NCBI GenBank assembly: GCA_020719165.1
Contig: DYQT01000003.1
Span: forward strand, 1 to 42,701
Direction of reading: 5' to 3'
DNA from: Draconibacterium orientale
Lineage (GTDB): Bacteria; Bacteroidota; Bacteroidia; Bacteroidales; FEN-979
DNA length: 42,701 nt
Positions within the stretch are counted from its first letter, which is position 1, and each line of letters begins with the position of its first letter. This document shows, piece after piece, positions 22,887 through 32,208 of the stretch. The notes under the pieces are model-generated. The model was not told where the DNA came from. It did no database searches and was given only the letters and a program-made list of their open reading frames with translations. The translations under genes were made by a program, and so were the position numbers.

Positions 22887-23911
22887 ATAGAAATGGTTAA
22901 ATGGACACTATAAAGATCGTCATTTTTTACTATTTCCAGCTTGTGTTTGCCGGGATAAAGTAAATTCAGCCGGCGTTGGATATTATTTAATCCGATTCCA
23001 CCCATCTGATCTGTGGAGATATTGGTATTTTTTCGGATATAGTTGCTTACATCGAACAGGATTTGTTGCGATCCGACAGATAAATTGATCCGGATTCCCG
23101 GATTTGACACACTCCGGCTTCCGTGTTTGAAGGCATTTTCAACAAACGGGATAAGAAGCATGGGAGCAATGGTTAAACCGTCGACATTGCCTGTAATATT
23201 AAATTCCACGAACTCCTTATGTTTTATCCGGAGTTTTTCCAATGCGATAAAACTTTTCAGGTATTCAATTTCTTTTTCCAGCAAAACTTTATCGGTGGTG
23301 GCATCGTAAAGCATGTAGCGCATGATCGACGACATTTTCATCACAGCTTCAGGAGCATCTTCCGACTTTTTATAAACCAGAGAATAAATATTGTTCAGCG
23401 TATTGAATAAAAAATGAGGATTAATTTGCGACCGAAGCAAGGCCAATTCGCCCGATTGTTTCTCCAACAGCAGCTCGGTTTTAAGCTTTTGTGCATCAAA
23501 CCATCTGATGGCAAGTTGAATGAGCAGGGCATAAATGCCATAAATAGTGACCAATCGCACAGAGTTAAACCACCACCCTTTGTCGATGGCCAAAGATCCG
23601 GGAGGCTCAATATGGTTATACCCGATATATTTCCAAAACAGATATTCAATACCAATGCGTAAAGGAATGAGCACTGCTATAATTGCGATCAATAAAAGGG
23701 CTGGATAGAGCTTGTTTTTTCTGGCAAAGAACAAACCATAAATAAAGTAAAAGCTATAAAATGTTATTATGCTGGTAAATGGATATATGGTTATGTCGGA
23801 AAAGGGGTCGTACGATTTCTCCACATTAAACATGGCAACTACCAGCCAAATCTGGTTGAACATATAAAACCAGAAAGCGAAATGAATCAGGATTTTGTAG
23901 CGCTTCTTCAT
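22883..23911 (-). CDS. LytS/YehU-type sensor histidine kinase
   Basis: A 342-residue protein from ATG 23911 (MKKRYKILIHFAFWFYMFN). Four to five hydrophobic segments in the first 150 residues form a small membrane sensor. The His_kinase domain carries the phospho-acceptor motif SQINPHFLFNTLNNIYSLV, and the ATPase part has the N-box LLIPFVENAFKHGS and GIGLNNIQRRL. There is no separate periplasmic domain, so the signal is likely sensed in the membrane. An in-frame extension to 24055 exists but has an unlikely N-terminus. It overlaps the response regulator gene by 4 bp. Confidence 0.93.
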   Translation of the reverse strand: MKKRYKILIHFAFWFYMFNQIWLVVAMFNVEKSYDPFSDITIYPFTSIITFYSFYFIYGLFFARKNKLYPALLLIAIIAVLIPLRIGIEYLFWKYIGYNHIEPPGSLAIDKGWWFNSVRLVTIYGIYALLIQLAIRWFDAQKLKTELLLEKQSGELALLRSQINPHFLFNTLNNIYSLVYKKSEDAPEAVMKMSSIMRYMLYDATTDKVLLEKEIEYLKSFIALEKLRIKHKEFVEFNITGNVDGLTIAPMLLIPFVENAFKHGSRSVSNPGIRINLSVGSQQILFDVSNYIRKNTNISTDQMGGIGLNNIQRRLNLLYPGKHKLEIVKNDDLYSVHLTISI

Positions 23912-24122
23912 GACATGTTGTTGCTGTTCAGGTACAAAATAACAACAGATAATGTCAAAAACCAAATGAAATCGGGACAAATCGATCATGTTGGTAGTTT
24001 GTCCGGTAATGGGTTGGTTTCTGCCGATTAAAAATCCTGCTCTGCCTGAACGCATGAGTCGGATTGGGCATAAGAACAGAGCCCAGTTAGCAACAATTTT
24101 AAACAGTCTTTAAATGTTTGTG

Positions 24123-24130
24123 TACATTTG
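24123..24130 (+). promoter_or_regulatory. -7 box (TACATTTG) for the carboxypeptidase-regulatory-like gene
   Basis: A perfect TAnnTTTG match, 34 bp before the TTG start codon at 24165. No strong -33 element is seen. Confidence 0.45.
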
Positions 24131-24164
24131 AAAGATAAATTAGCTCTGCTTAATTTAACAAGGC

Positions 24165-25457
24165 TTGAAGATCCTGAACAATAAAACTTGCCGGTGGTTT
24201 TGGCTATTGCTATTTCTGCTTCAATTTGCAGGCACTGCTTCTATGGCCCAGAAACATTATAATTTTTTTTACGGAAAGGTTATTGAGACAGGTAAGAAAA
24301 CCGGGATGCAGGGTGTAAATCTTTCGGTAGAAGGATCGAAAATCGGAACTGTCACCGACAAAACAGGCGCCTTTTCTTTTTTCATCGACAGCCTCCCTGC
24401 CACCCTGGTCGTAAGTTATATCGGTTTTGAAACAAAAACCATTTTGCTCGATGCCACCTCTTTTTCCCTGACGCTGTATCTTTCACGAAAGGCGACAGAT
24501 TTACAGGAGGTAGAGATCAAGGCGGATGCCCGGGAGGCCTTTTTCAAAGATGAACATTACGCAGTGCTTGATTATGAATTGGACAGCAACATGGTTTATT
24601 TGCTGATTTACAGGCAAAACCGTTCAAACGCCGAATTGATTTGTAAAAATCTGGAAGGTGATACTATTGCTGCCTCGGCACCGTTTTATTTCAAACCGGA
24701 GAGGCTGTTCAAAGACTGCCTTGGTAAGCTGCATGTGTTGAGTCACGATTCGGGCTTTCAGGTATATCGCCAGGAAAAGCAGTTGCATCTCATCCACCCG
24801 GTGAACCTGAAAAAATTTGATGATGTACTTAAAAACTGCGTGGCTGCCACCCCGGAGGTGTTATTTTTTCAGAATGTCACTGACCACGGGCTGGGTGTAG
24901 AGTATTTTGGGGTGAACCGATTGACATTCATTAAAAAGCCGATCAGCAGAATCACGGATGAAAAAAAAATGAAGATGCTGAGACGAAATCCGGAAGATGC
25001 CCAACTTCTTGGCAGTCAGATACAACCCAGTGGACGGGATGAGTTTGTGACCTGGAATTATGTGCATAAAATATTGTACCGGCCAATTAAGACTTCCCTA
25101 TTCAGGATTGGACGTTATATCTGCATATTCAACACCCCGGATCGTCAGATGGAATTTTATGACAGTGCGGGCGCTTTTTCGTATAAACTTGCCTTACACA
25201 TCGACGAAGTCGGGGATGGCCGCTGGTCAAACGATATTCTGACGGATGAAACGGACGGGATGGTTTATACCTTTTTTATCCGGAACGGAACCTTCTCGAT
25301 TTACAAAATAAACATCAACAACGGTTTATTGAAATATCGCATGTCTCTTTTTCATGCATACCCCCGGAAGGTAAAGGTTTACAACGGTTGGGTTTATTAT
25401 TTGTATGATGTTGCCGGCGACCCGGACAATAAGATGCTGTACAGGCAGAAATTGTGA
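24165..25457 (+). CDS. Exported protein with carboxypeptidase-regulatory-like domain (TTG start)
   Basis: A 430-residue protein. A signal peptide with core FWLLLFLLQFAGTASMAQ is read only if translation starts at TTG 24165; the next in-frame ATG (in SMAQ) would remove it. Residues about 33-110 are a CarboxypepD_reg-like domain (FYGKVIETGKKTGMQGVNLSVEG, GTVTDKTGAFSFFID, VVSYIGFETKTILL), as at the N-terminus of TonB-linked receptors. There is no plug or barrel after it. The remaining 300 residues resemble a beta-propeller-like lineage-specific domain that I cannot name. It lies divergent from the sensor kinase and convergent with the S46 peptidase, separated by a hairpin. Confidence 0.82.
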   Translation: MKILNNKTCRWFWLLLFLLQFAGTASMAQKHYNFFYGKVIETGKKTGMQGVNLSVEGSKIGTVTDKTGAFSFFIDSLPATLVVSYIGFETKTILLDATSFSLTLYLSRKATDLQEVEIKADAREAFFKDEHYAVLDYELDSNMVYLLIYRQNRSNAELICKNLEGDTIAASAPFYFKPERLFKDCLGKLHVLSHDSGFQVYRQEKQLHLIHPVNLKKFDDVLKNCVAATPEVLFFQNVTDHGLGVEYFGVNRLTFIKKPISRITDEKKMKMLRRNPEDAQLLGSQIQPSGRDEFVTWNYVHKILYRPIKTSLFRIGRYICIFNTPDRQMEFYDSAGAFSYKLALHIDEVGDGRWSNDILTDETDGMVYTFFIRNGTFSIYKININNGLLKYRMSLFHAYPRKVKVYNGWVYYLYDVAGDPDNKMLYRQKL

Positions 25458-25522
25458 CACTGTTCCTGCAACTCCCATCCCTAAAAACGGGAGCGGGAGT
25501 ATTACATCTTACATTGCAAAAA

Positions 25523-25545
25523 AGGGCACCCTTTTGGGGCGCCCT
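25523..25545. terminator. Bidirectional terminator hairpin between convergent genes
   Basis: AGGGCACCC TTTT GGGGCGCCCT forms a GC-rich stem with one mismatch. It is flanked by A-runs on the left and an A-rich stretch on the right, so T-runs follow it on each strand. It lies between stops at 25457 (+) and 25567 (-). Confidence 0.75.
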
Positions 25546-25566
25546 CTTCCGATTAAAAAAACTGAT

Positions 25567-27762
25567 CTATTTTACCAGTGTCAGTTCATTGACAAGGTTT
25601 GTTGCGCCGGCATATTTATCCATGATAAAGAGCACATAGCGAATATCAACATTGATGGTCCGTTGCATGTCGGGTTCAAACATAATGTCGCCGCTCATGG
25701 CTTCCCAGTTGCCATCGAAGGCAAGGCCGATCAGCTGGCCATCGCCATTGATAACCGGGCTTCCGGAGTTGCCGCCGGTGATGTCGTTGGTGGTAAGGAA
25801 GCAAACAACCATTTCACCATTTTCGCCATACTGTCCGTAATCTTTGGCTTTAAACAGATCTTTCAGTTTTTGGGCTACGATAAATTCATCATTGGTGGGG
25901 TCTTCCTTCTGCATCACACCTTTCAGGGTGGTAACATAATCGTAATGAACAGCATCGGCAGGATAATAATCAAGTACACTGCCATAGCTCATACGCATGG
26001 TAGAGTTGGCATCAGGGTATTTCACCAGTTTTGGATTCATTTCGCGCAAACCGGCAATAAACAAACGATTTGCCACGCTCACATTGCCACGTGCTGCTCC
26101 GTAGGCGGCAGCATATTTGCCCATGGCTGCATCCATCGATTGAGAAAGTTGCCATCCAAGGTCCTTTTTAAATACTTTCAAATTGGGTTTGTCAATGAAT
26201 TGGTTTGCTTTTTCGGGGGTAGCAAAAACGGATGTTTCATAAACTGCATTGGCAAAGGCAGTGAAATCATTGTTATAGTCCTTGGAAATGGTTGCAAAAA
26301 TAGAGGGTAACTCTGCTGCAGCGACATCGGTTGAATACAAACGCAGCATTTCTGCAAGTTTTTTCCTTTCGATGGCGAGGTCGAATTCTTTAAAATTTTG
26401 TTTCACAGCATCTTTCAATCCGATTTTCGTCTCCTCCAGAGCTTGTTTCTGTTTCTTTTCAAGATTTTCTTTGAGTCCGCCAAACTGTTCGGCCATTTGC
26501 ACCACATTAAGTCCGGCGCCGGCCAGGTTGGCGTAGAAGAATGGAATGGCTACCTTTTTCATTTCTGCATAGTTCTTTTGCAGGTTTTCGAGCACCTTAC
26601 CATATTTTTTCTGCAAGGCAGGATCGTTGCTGTACCATGTGGTGAAATCTTTTTCAATTACCTTTTTCTTATCTTCCACTTTATTCCGGACCAGCATTCT
26701 TGACTGACCGATGAAATTTTTCCAGGTATTGGCAATTCCAGCGTAATTGGCAGCATAAGCAATTTTAACTGCTTTGTCCTGATCCATTCTCTCTTTCATC
26801 ACTTCGAGTTCTTTTCCAAAAAGCTTAACCAGGGTAGGATAAAAAATCTCAAGGTTGTAATCAATTCCATAAGAGGTAAGATACCGCGAGGTTGATCCCG
26901 GGTAACCCCAGATCATCGCAAAATCGTTTTTCTTGATTCCCTTGAGGCTAATCGGAAGGTGATAGGTTGGTTTGATCGGAACATTCTTCTCAGAGTATTC
27001 TGCAGGTTTTCCCTCAGCATCGGCATATACCCGCAATACCGTAAAATCGCCGGTATGCCTTGGCCACATCCAGTTGTCGGTGTCGCCACCGAATTTACCG
27101 ATCGATGAAGGAGGCGCTCCTGCCAGACGAACATCTCTGTAGGTTTTAAAAACAAAGAGGTAATATTCATTACCACCATAAAAAGACTTTACCGAGGCTT
27201 CGTATTTTCCATCCTCTTCTGCTCTTTTCCTGATTCGCGTTGAAATTTTCTGTACCAGTTTGTTTCTGTCCGACTCCTTCAGGGTATCTGAGATCATGGG
27301 AATGATAGAGTCGGTTACATTTTCGATTCGTTGTAAAAACGAGGCACACATGCCATCGTTGGGAAGTTCTTCGCTAAATGACTTTGCCCAGAATCCATTG
27401 GTGAGATAATCGTGTTCTGTTGAACTTTGTTCCTGTACTGCTCCAAAACCACAATGATGGTTGGTAAAAAGAAGTCCCTGGCCGGAAACCAGTTCGGCGG
27501 TACAAAAAAATCCGCCACCTGCTCCTCCGTTGGAGAGTCCGACAATAGCATCTTTTAAACTGTTGTGGTTGATGTTGTATAATTCATCTGCAGTAAGGTG
27601 AAGTCCCATTTTTTGCATGTCGACGTAATTTAACCGTTCGAGCAGCAAAGGCAGCCACATTCCTTCGTCGGGTGGATTTTCGGCATAACTAATTGATCCG
27701 CAGGAAATAAATAAGACCATTGCGATCAGTGATAATTTTAATTTCAATAAACCTGTTTTCAT
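25567..27762 (-). CDS. S46-family dipeptidyl-peptidase, DPP7-type
   Basis: A 731-residue serine exopeptidase of the periplasm or outer surface, which removes dipeptides from peptide N-termini. Seen: a signal peptide, the family start DEGMWLPLLLERLNYVDM, the catalytic histidine motif FTNHHCGFGAVQ, a conserved aspartate region (FGGDTDNWMWPRHTGDF), and the nucleophile motif NDITGGNSGSPVING. The residue 18 positions after the nucleophile is glycine (FDGNWEAMSGDI). In known enzymes Gly at this point (Gly673) marks DPP7, which prefers hydrophobic P1 residues, while Arg marks DPP11 (Asp/Glu). Length agrees with the family. The organism probably feeds on peptides. Confidence 0.94.
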   Translation of the reverse strand: MKTGLLKLKLSLIAMVLFISCGSISYAENPPDEGMWLPLLLERLNYVDMQKMGLHLTADELYNINHNSLKDAIVGLSNGGAGGGFFCTAELVSGQGLLFTNHHCGFGAVQEQSSTEHDYLTNGFWAKSFSEELPNDGMCASFLQRIENVTDSIIPMISDTLKESDRNKLVQKISTRIRKRAEEDGKYEASVKSFYGGNEYYLFVFKTYRDVRLAGAPPSSIGKFGGDTDNWMWPRHTGDFTVLRVYADAEGKPAEYSEKNVPIKPTYHLPISLKGIKKNDFAMIWGYPGSTSRYLTSYGIDYNLEIFYPTLVKLFGKELEVMKERMDQDKAVKIAYAANYAGIANTWKNFIGQSRMLVRNKVEDKKKVIEKDFTTWYSNDPALQKKYGKVLENLQKNYAEMKKVAIPFFYANLAGAGLNVVQMAEQFGGLKENLEKKQKQALEETKIGLKDAVKQNFKEFDLAIERKKLAEMLRLYSTDVAAAELPSIFATISKDYNNDFTAFANAVYETSVFATPEKANQFIDKPNLKVFKKDLGWQLSQSMDAAMGKYAAAYGAARGNVSVANRLFIAGLREMNPKLVKYPDANSTMRMSYGSVLDYYPADAVHYDYVTTLKGVMQKEDPTNDEFIVAQKLKDLFKAKDYGQYGENGEMVVCFLTTNDITGGNSGSPVINGDGQLIGLAFDGNWEAMSGDIMFEPDMQRTINVDIRYVLFIMDKYAGATNLVNELTLVK

Positions 27763-27926
27763 ACGTAATACTTTTTAGTGTTGAAGTTGATACTTTTATT
27801 ACCTGGTTTGTGGCTGATTTAAAATGGATTGCAATATTAGTAACAAATTCAGCACCATGGCTGTTTTTTTGACGAATGATGAAAATTATCGATGATCACA
27901 GTAATTTAACAGTTAAAACTGTGATT

Positions 27927-28883
27927 TTAGAACCTGTTTTCTGGTGAAAGGTTCATTACATCCCCTTTTGCGAATCGTAAAAAAACACCCAGCGGCAGTT
28001 TGCGGTGCGCACGGTCGGAGAGGTAGAATTCCCCCGATTGAATTCCTGAGATGTTACCGAAACGGGTCATGATAAGATTTTCGGGAATCAGCGCCGAAAA
28101 ACCCATGGAATAAAGGCTTAATACAAAGAACCCATTTTCAGGTTCAAGTAATTGTTTGCAAATGGCAATAATTTCATCGATGGAGTCTTCCAGTATCCAT
28201 TTTTCGCCGTCGGGGCCTCTTCCGTAAGCAGGAGGATCGAGGATGATGCCATCGTAACGGTTGCCCCGCTTTACTTCACGGCGAACAAAGTTCATGGCAT
28301 CCTCCACCACCCAGCGGATGTTGTCGAGTCCGCTTGCCTCCATCATCTCTTTGGCCCAGGTGATTACCGGCTTTACTGAATCGACATGAACCACATCGGC
28401 TCCGGCTGCCTTAGCCGCAAGTGAAGTGCCGCCGGTGTAGGCGAAAAGGTTTAAAACACGCAATGGGTCGGTGGATGATTTTCGCTTTTCGCTTTTCGCT
28501 TTTCGCTTTATTTCATCGTAAATGTAATTCCAATTGATGGCCTGTTCGGGAAATACGCCGATATGGCCGAAAGCTGTCAAACCGAGTCTGAAATTCAGGT
28601 TCATCTGCTTGTATCTGTAACTGATGGTCCACTGATCGGGCATCTTTGGCTTTCTTGCCCAGGATCCGCGTTCGTAATCGTCGCCGGCGGTTTTCTTGCC
28701 TTTCACACGCACATAACGGGCATGGGAAAGTTTTTCCCATTCGCTTTCAGGCAGTGATTTCTGCCATACCGCCTGAGGCTCCGGACGGATCAGGATGTAT
28801 TTTCCAAACCGCTCCAGCTTTTCGCGGTTGCCGGTGTCGATCAGTTCATATTCGGTCCAGTCGGTTGTGGTCAGGATTTCCAT
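27927..28883 (-). CDS. Class I SAM-dependent methyltransferase (RlmI/YccW-like, 23S rRNA m5C type)
   Basis: A 318-residue protein whose first 100 residues form a PUA-less substrate domain (GKYILIRPEPQAVW), followed by a Rossmann methyltransferase. SAM motif I is LNLFAYTGGTSLAAKAAGA, motif II HVDSVKPVITWAKE, a motif near WVVEDAMNFVRRE, and motif IV IILDPPAYGRG. The sequence fits the Methyltrans_SAM/RlmI-RlmK family that modifies rRNA. Residues KRKAKSEKRKSS before motif I are encoded by four 7-bp repeats. Members usually have a shorter linker here, so the lysine-rich stretch is probably an expansion. A gain or loss of one repeat would break the frame. Confidence 0.85.
   Translation of the reverse strand: MEILTTTDWTEYELIDTGNREKLERFGKYILIRPEPQAVWQKSLPESEWEKLSHARYVRVKGKKTAGDDYERGSWARKPKMPDQWTISYRYKQMNLNFRLGLTAFGHIGVFPEQAINWNYIYDEIKRKAKSEKRKSSTDPLRVLNLFAYTGGTSLAAKAAGADVVHVDSVKPVITWAKEMMEASGLDNIRWVVEDAMNFVRREVKRGNRYDGIILDPPAYGRGPDGEKWILEDSIDEIIAICKQLLEPENGFFVLSLYSMGFSALIPENLIMTRFGNISGIQSGEFYLSDRAHRKLPLGVFLRFAKGDVMNLSPENRF
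28479..28506 (-). repeat. 4 x 7-bp tandem repeat within the methyltransferase coding sequence
   Basis: Four exact TTTTCGC units (plus strand), followed by a partial unit TTTA. The unit length is not a multiple of three, so slippage shifts the reading frame. Confidence 0.9.
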
Positions 28884-28894
28884 AAGAACGGAAA

Positions 28895-28918
28895 GTGTTA
28901 AGTGTTAAGTGTTAAGTG
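28895..28918. repeat. 3 x 7-bp tandem repeat (GTGTTAA) between cupin and methyltransferase genes
   Basis: Three exact units plus GTG, lying within the 41-bp gap between the cupin stop and the methyltransferase start. Confidence 0.85.
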
Positions 28919-28924
28919 GAGGGA

Positions 28925-29263
28925 TTAGCCGGCGTTTGGGAGTTTGTAGACAAGGATTCGGAGGGGGGTGTTGCCGGCATTGGTCCAGGCTCGTTGAACA
29001 CCACGGAGGAGATGTATGGTGGTGTTTTCAGTAACCAAAACCGAATCCTCTCCAACCGTCAGCCTGCCTGTTCCTTCAATCACAAAAAATACCACATCCA
29101 TGGGTTGTTCGTGCGGGTTCATGCCTTCACCCGGTTGAAGGGTTAAGTGGATCAGTTCACCCTGACCGGAGGAAAAGAGAATCCGTCCGTCGAATTTGAA
29201 GGGAACCCGGGGTGCATTGACCAGCAAGTCAATAGAATAAGTAGCGTTTGTTAGATCTTGCAT
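28925..29263 (-). CDS. Small cupin-domain protein
   Basis: This 112-residue protein is a single double-stranded beta-helix. Cupin motif 1 is recognisable in LQPGEGMNPHEQPMDVVFFVIEGTGRLTVGED and motif 2 in TIHLLRGVQRAWTNAGNTPLRILVYK. Metal ligands are incomplete: one His and one Glu in motif 1, and no His where motif 2 would have one (RGVQRAW). It may therefore bind metal weakly or only ligands. It follows the SNF2 helicase gene by 32 bp, but a -7 box (TAACTTTG at 29282-29289) suggests its own promoter. Function unknown. Confidence 0.85.
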   Translation of the reverse strand: MQDLTNATYSIDLLVNAPRVPFKFDGRILFSSGQGELIHLTLQPGEGMNPHEQPMDVVFFVIEGTGRLTVGEDSVLVTENTTIHLLRGVQRAWTNAGNTPLRILVYKLPNAG

Positions 29264-29281
29264 TTGATTTTAATCTAAATA

Positions 29282-29289
29282 CAAAGTTA
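29282..29289 (-). promoter_or_regulatory. -7 box (TAACTTTG) before the small cupin gene
   Basis: A perfect TAnnTTTG match on the minus strand, 18 bp before the cupin ATG. Several CAAA words (TTTG on the minus strand) lie upstream, but none is at the ideal 19-21 bp. Confidence 0.45.
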
Positions 29290-29295
29290 ATCAAA

Positions 29296-32208
29296 TTACC
29301 CAAACAAATCTTCAATTTCCTCCCGCGACATATCTTTCAGCGGGTTCCCGGAGGGAAGGAAAGTATCGGAGAGGGTTTGTTTGCGCTGCTGTAAAATCAG
29401 CATCTTTTCTTCAATGGTTCCGGTGGTGATGAATTTGTAAGCGATTACTTTTTTATCCTGTCCGATGCGATGAGTACGATTGATGGCCTGCATTTCCGCC
29501 GCCGGATTCCACCATGGGTCGAGCAGCATCACATAGTCTGCTTCGGTGAGATTAAGCCCGGTACCGCCGGCTTTAAGCGAAATCAGAAAAAACTGGTGTG
29601 TTGGCTCCTGCTGGAACTTTTTAACCACCATTTCCCGGTTGGTTGTTGCCCCGGTGAGCAGGGAATATGGGATTCCCTCCATGTCAAAATGGTTGGCAAC
29701 CAACAGCAGATGCTTGACGAAGGATGAGAAAATCAGCGTTTTATGACCCTCTTCACGGAGTGTTTGAGCCACGCGGATGATCTCCTCAAATTTTCCGCTG
29801 CTGTGCTGGTAGTCAGCATCGGCAAGCTTAGGATGGTTGGCCATCTGGCGAAGGCGGATCAGCGCTTTTAATATCATCAGGGAGGTTGCGGATGATTTTC
29901 CTGATTCGATTTGCTGGAAAACCTCATTTCTGACGGCCGATTTTTCTATATCATACCGCGAATTTTGTTCCTCTGTCATTTCGCAGTACCACTCTTCAGT
30001 GGTCAATGAAGGCAGATCGGGTTCTGCTTCGAGTTTGGTACGGCGCAGGATAAACGGTGCAACCAACTTTTTTAATCGTTCGGAGGCGTTTGGGGATGCT
30101 TCCGGGGTGTTATTGGCGGCAGAGGATGCAGGTTCATTGGTGTTGGTTTCCACCCATTTTGTAACATATCGTTTCTGAAATTTGGCCAGGGGGCCGAGCA
30201 ATCCGGGATTTAGAAATTCAAGTTGCGACCAGAGGTCGGTCAGGGAGTTTTCGATGGGAGTGCCGGTGAGCACCAGGCGATGCTCCGATTTCAACTGGCA
30301 AACTGCCCGGCTGATGAGCGCCTGGGGATTTTTAATCATCTGGCTTTCATCAAGAACAATGTAATAAAACCGATACTGCATGAGGAGGTTAAAATCATTG
30401 CGCAGGGTGCCATAAGTGGTTAATATCACATCTGTTGCGCCAAAAAGCCCCACAGAGGTCGTCCGTTGCAGGCCCGTATGCTCCATAACGGTAAGAGATG
30501 GAGCGAACCGACGAATCTCATTCTTCCAGTTATGAATCAGAGATGCCGGCATAACAATGAGCGAAGCGGCATGCGGGGAATCGTTGCACGATAGCAGCAG
30601 TGCCAGCGTCTGAATCGTCTTTCCAAGCCCCATGTCGTCGGCCAGACAGCCACCAAAACGGTTTTCATGTAAAAAACGCAGCCACCGGAATCCTTCAGTT
30701 TGATACGGACGTAAAACAGCATGCAGCGTTGTTGGAATGTTTACCGGATTTGACGGATCGGGAGCCAGCCTGATTAATCGTTCAGAAAGAAGTTTGTTTT
30801 CCGGAGTTCCAAGATCTTTGATGATTTGCACATGATGCAAAGGAAGCCGGAGCTGGCTGTCAACGACCTCAGAAAAGTAGAGCAGATCGTTGTACCGTGC
30901 ATACCACTCCCATGGAAGTACGACAATTTCTCCGCCGGGAAGCGGAAATTCACGAATTCCATCAAGAAGATAGGGGCTAAGTTGTATAAAAGGAACTTCA
31001 CGGTTCCCGAAATAAACCACTGCTTTCACATCAAACCAGTCTTCACCCGGCTCAACACGGATGTTGCTGGAAATAGTTCCAGTGAAAAACCTCACAGGGG
31101 CACGGTTGGTGGTGATGGAAATACCCAGTTCGTTCAGGGTTGTTGCATTTACGTTCAGCCACTCGACAAGCCCGTAAAGATCAAGGTTTTCAATTCCGGA
31201 TGTTCCGGGAAGGGTTAAGGTATTTTCGTTGTGCTTTATCAGTCCCGTTGACAGGCATCGGGCGATCATCCCGGCTTCCCAGGCCGAATCGCGTGTGGTT
31301 TTGGAAAACACAACCGCCTCATCGTCCATCTTCAGGTCAATAAAAACCTTTTGCGATTTCCCGGCCATGATCCGCTTCTCACCATACTGGAAATAAACTA
31401 CCAAAATCGCTCTCCCCTGCCAGTCAACTTCGGCTGACAATTCAATTCCGCGCTCAGGGTTCATTTCCTGCACCTGAAATCCGGTTGCTTTTACCTGTCC
31501 GGTTTTCAGGGTTTTCATGATGAAAGTTTCAAAGTACTTTTTCTCGGCCGTGGCCGGAATGAGAATGACCTCTTTGGTTAGAAATGGTTCGATTTTTTTT
31601 CCATCAAAACCTTCCGGGAGATGAAGTAACCGTTTTTCTGCCTTAAACCAGCAAGGGTTACGACAAATTATCGCATTGCCGGGCGATTTCAGCCTGATCT
31701 TCTGGTCGTGTTGAAAAAGTTCGAGCAGATAGTTTGATCCGGCCTCTGTTTTGGTAAAACAAAACCAGGGCTCGGCCGGGTCGGGACTTCCATTCAACCG
31801 GTTTTTATAATAGACTCTTGAAGAACCCTCATGCTCGAACATGGGAATATGGTGCTGAATTGCAATCCTGAGAATTTTATCCAGTTGCCCGTCGATAAAC
31901 GGGCGGATTTGAAGTGAAAGCAACTCTTCTGGCAGCGTCATTAAAAACTCTTTCATCGATGCTGTTTTCCGGCCAAACTGCCGGTGAATTTCAGCATCGG
32001 TGAATGTTTGCGATAATGAGATGATTTCGTTGAAGGCATGGGAACGATCAGCTCCTGAATCGGCGGAGGCAAACCATCTGAGCCGGTTTTGCAAAACAAA
32101 CCAATCTGGTGCCTCCCGCGAAACTTCCCATGGGGTTGCAATTATGCCGAACTGCCGGTGGTGTGTGATCAGCAGAATTGCATGATCATCTGCTTTCAAT
32201 CCATCCAT
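29296..32208 (-). CDS. SNF2/Rad54-family helicase-like ATPase
   Basis: A 970-residue protein: the N-terminal half (about 1-490) is poorly conserved and holds no SWIM-type CxCx zinc motif that I can see. The C-terminal half is a complete SNF2 engine. Walker A/motif I is LADDMGLGKTIQTLALL (near 523), the motif II box DESQ (near 619) replaces the more common DEAH/DEAQ, motif III is LTGTPIENSLTDLWSQ, and the C-terminal RecA lobe has FLISLKAGGTGLNL and DPWWNPAAEMQAINRTHRIGQ. It would move along duplex DNA and remodel protein-DNA complexes. The ATG overlaps the end of the DUF2177 gene by 13 bp, so translation is coupled. Confidence 0.93.
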   Translation of the reverse strand: MDGLKADDHAILLITHHRQFGIIATPWEVSREAPDWFVLQNRLRWFASADSGADRSHAFNEIISLSQTFTDAEIHRQFGRKTASMKEFLMTLPEELLSLQIRPFIDGQLDKILRIAIQHHIPMFEHEGSSRVYYKNRLNGSPDPAEPWFCFTKTEAGSNYLLELFQHDQKIRLKSPGNAIICRNPCWFKAEKRLLHLPEGFDGKKIEPFLTKEVILIPATAEKKYFETFIMKTLKTGQVKATGFQVQEMNPERGIELSAEVDWQGRAILVVYFQYGEKRIMAGKSQKVFIDLKMDDEAVVFSKTTRDSAWEAGMIARCLSTGLIKHNENTLTLPGTSGIENLDLYGLVEWLNVNATTLNELGISITTNRAPVRFFTGTISSNIRVEPGEDWFDVKAVVYFGNREVPFIQLSPYLLDGIREFPLPGGEIVVLPWEWYARYNDLLYFSEVVDSQLRLPLHHVQIIKDLGTPENKLLSERLIRLAPDPSNPVNIPTTLHAVLRPYQTEGFRWLRFLHENRFGGCLADDMGLGKTIQTLALLLSCNDSPHAASLIVMPASLIHNWKNEIRRFAPSLTVMEHTGLQRTTSVGLFGATDVILTTYGTLRNDFNLLMQYRFYYIVLDESQMIKNPQALISRAVCQLKSEHRLVLTGTPIENSLTDLWSQLEFLNPGLLGPLAKFQKRYVTKWVETNTNEPASSAANNTPEASPNASERLKKLVAPFILRRTKLEAEPDLPSLTTEEWYCEMTEEQNSRYDIEKSAVRNEVFQQIESGKSSATSLMILKALIRLRQMANHPKLADADYQHSSGKFEEIIRVAQTLREEGHKTLIFSSFVKHLLLVANHFDMEGIPYSLLTGATTNREMVVKKFQQEPTHQFFLISLKAGGTGLNLTEADYVMLLDPWWNPAAEMQAINRTHRIGQDKKVIAYKFITTGTIEEKMLILQQRKQTLSDTFLPSGNPLKDMSREEIEDLFG

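Noticed and set aside
23912..24055. 48-residue extension of the sensor kinase
   Set aside because: It does not resemble a membrane or sensor segment, and ATG 23911 gives a typical MKKRYK start directly before the first helix.
25405..26310. 301-codon plus-strand reading frame opposite the S46 peptidase
   Set aside because: It is antisense to a well-conserved coding region with catalytic motifs and shows no domain of its own.
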